Source: Chlorobiota bacterium (GTDB lineage Bacteria > Bacteroidota > Bacteroidia > Bacteroidales > F082). Taken from it: DNA of 34,095 nucleotides. Shown in pieces: positions 34,045 to 34,095 of the stretch (positions are counted from its first letter, which is position 1; each line of letters starts with the position of its first letter). Position numbers and translations under genes: made by a program. The notes beneath the pieces were generated by a model. The model made no database searches. It saw nothing but the letters and a program-made list of their open reading frames with translations, and was not told the DNA's origin. The DNA is taken from the NCBI GenBank assembly GCA_013151215.1, contig JAADIS010000109.1:1-34095 (forward strand), given 5' to 3'.

Positions 34045-34095
34045 ATGGAAATATTTTCTGTCAAGCAAGAAGGGGAAAGCAAAACCTGCCTGCCG
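34045..34095 (+). CDS. Possible start of a further gene, cut by the window edge
   Basis: An ATG at 34045 opens 17 codons (MEIFSVKQEGESKTCLP) without a stop to the right edge. The fragment is too short to identify and does not look like gcvH, which follows sprA in some relatives. The 82 nt between sprA and this ATG contain no clear terminator or promoter. Confidence 0.2.
   Translation, partial: MEIFSVKQEGESKTCLP

Overview
The window comes from the chromosome of a Bacteroidota bacterium. Three things support this: a full-length SprA (the outer-membrane translocon of the type IX secretion system, T9SS) directly downstream of ruvA; several secreted proteins ending in T9SS type A sorting domains; and repeated matches to the Bacteroidota promoter consensus (TTTG at -33, TAnnTTTG at -7). 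The rplU, rpmA, serS, dxs, ruvA and sprA core genes are intact and typical. I could not assign a genus. I saw no tRNA, rRNA, CRISPR array, insertion sequence or replication origin, and no gene-free stretch longer than about 275 bases.

Layout. (1) 1-10661, all on the minus strand: an ECF sigma factor, a FecR-type anti-sigma factor, an STN-domain protein fused to a small outer-membrane-barrel-like domain, a 1001-residue beta-helix T9SS cargo protein and, at the left edge, a very large multidomain surface protein (at least 1407 residues, C-terminus outside the window). This looks like a cell-surface signalling cassette whose outputs, or ligands, are T9SS-exported proteins rather than a TonB-dependent transporter. 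(2) 10894-12399, minus: a further T9SS cargo with propeller-like repeats and a PKD domain. (3) 12646-14253, plus: an EamA-type exporter, then rplU-rpmA with a strong terminator. (4) 14529-16543: an AT-rich insert between rpmA and serS, holding a lipoprotein and a T9SS cargo gene broken by an exact 11-bp tandem duplication. (5) 16681-20349: serS, a lipoprotein gene with two apparent single-base deletions, and a TPR protein. (6) 20437-23895: accessory genes, namely a steroid-5-alpha-reductase-like membrane protein, a Qnr/McbG-like pentapeptide-repeat protein, a YkgJ-type cysteine-cluster protein overlapping a tiny CxxC protein, and a SnoaL-like lipoprotein divergent from an HxlR-type regulator. 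(7) 24117-33962: dxs, ruvA and sprA, followed by an unexplained right edge.

How the parts relate. SprA would export the T9SS cargo encoded elsewhere in the window. The sigma/FecR/STN trio probably couples a periplasmic or surface event to transcription of the large surface proteins downstream of it. The most unusual points are this plug-less STN-barrel sensor, the sharp base-composition mosaicism inside the leftmost surface-protein gene, and the two independent gene-disrupting small indel events.
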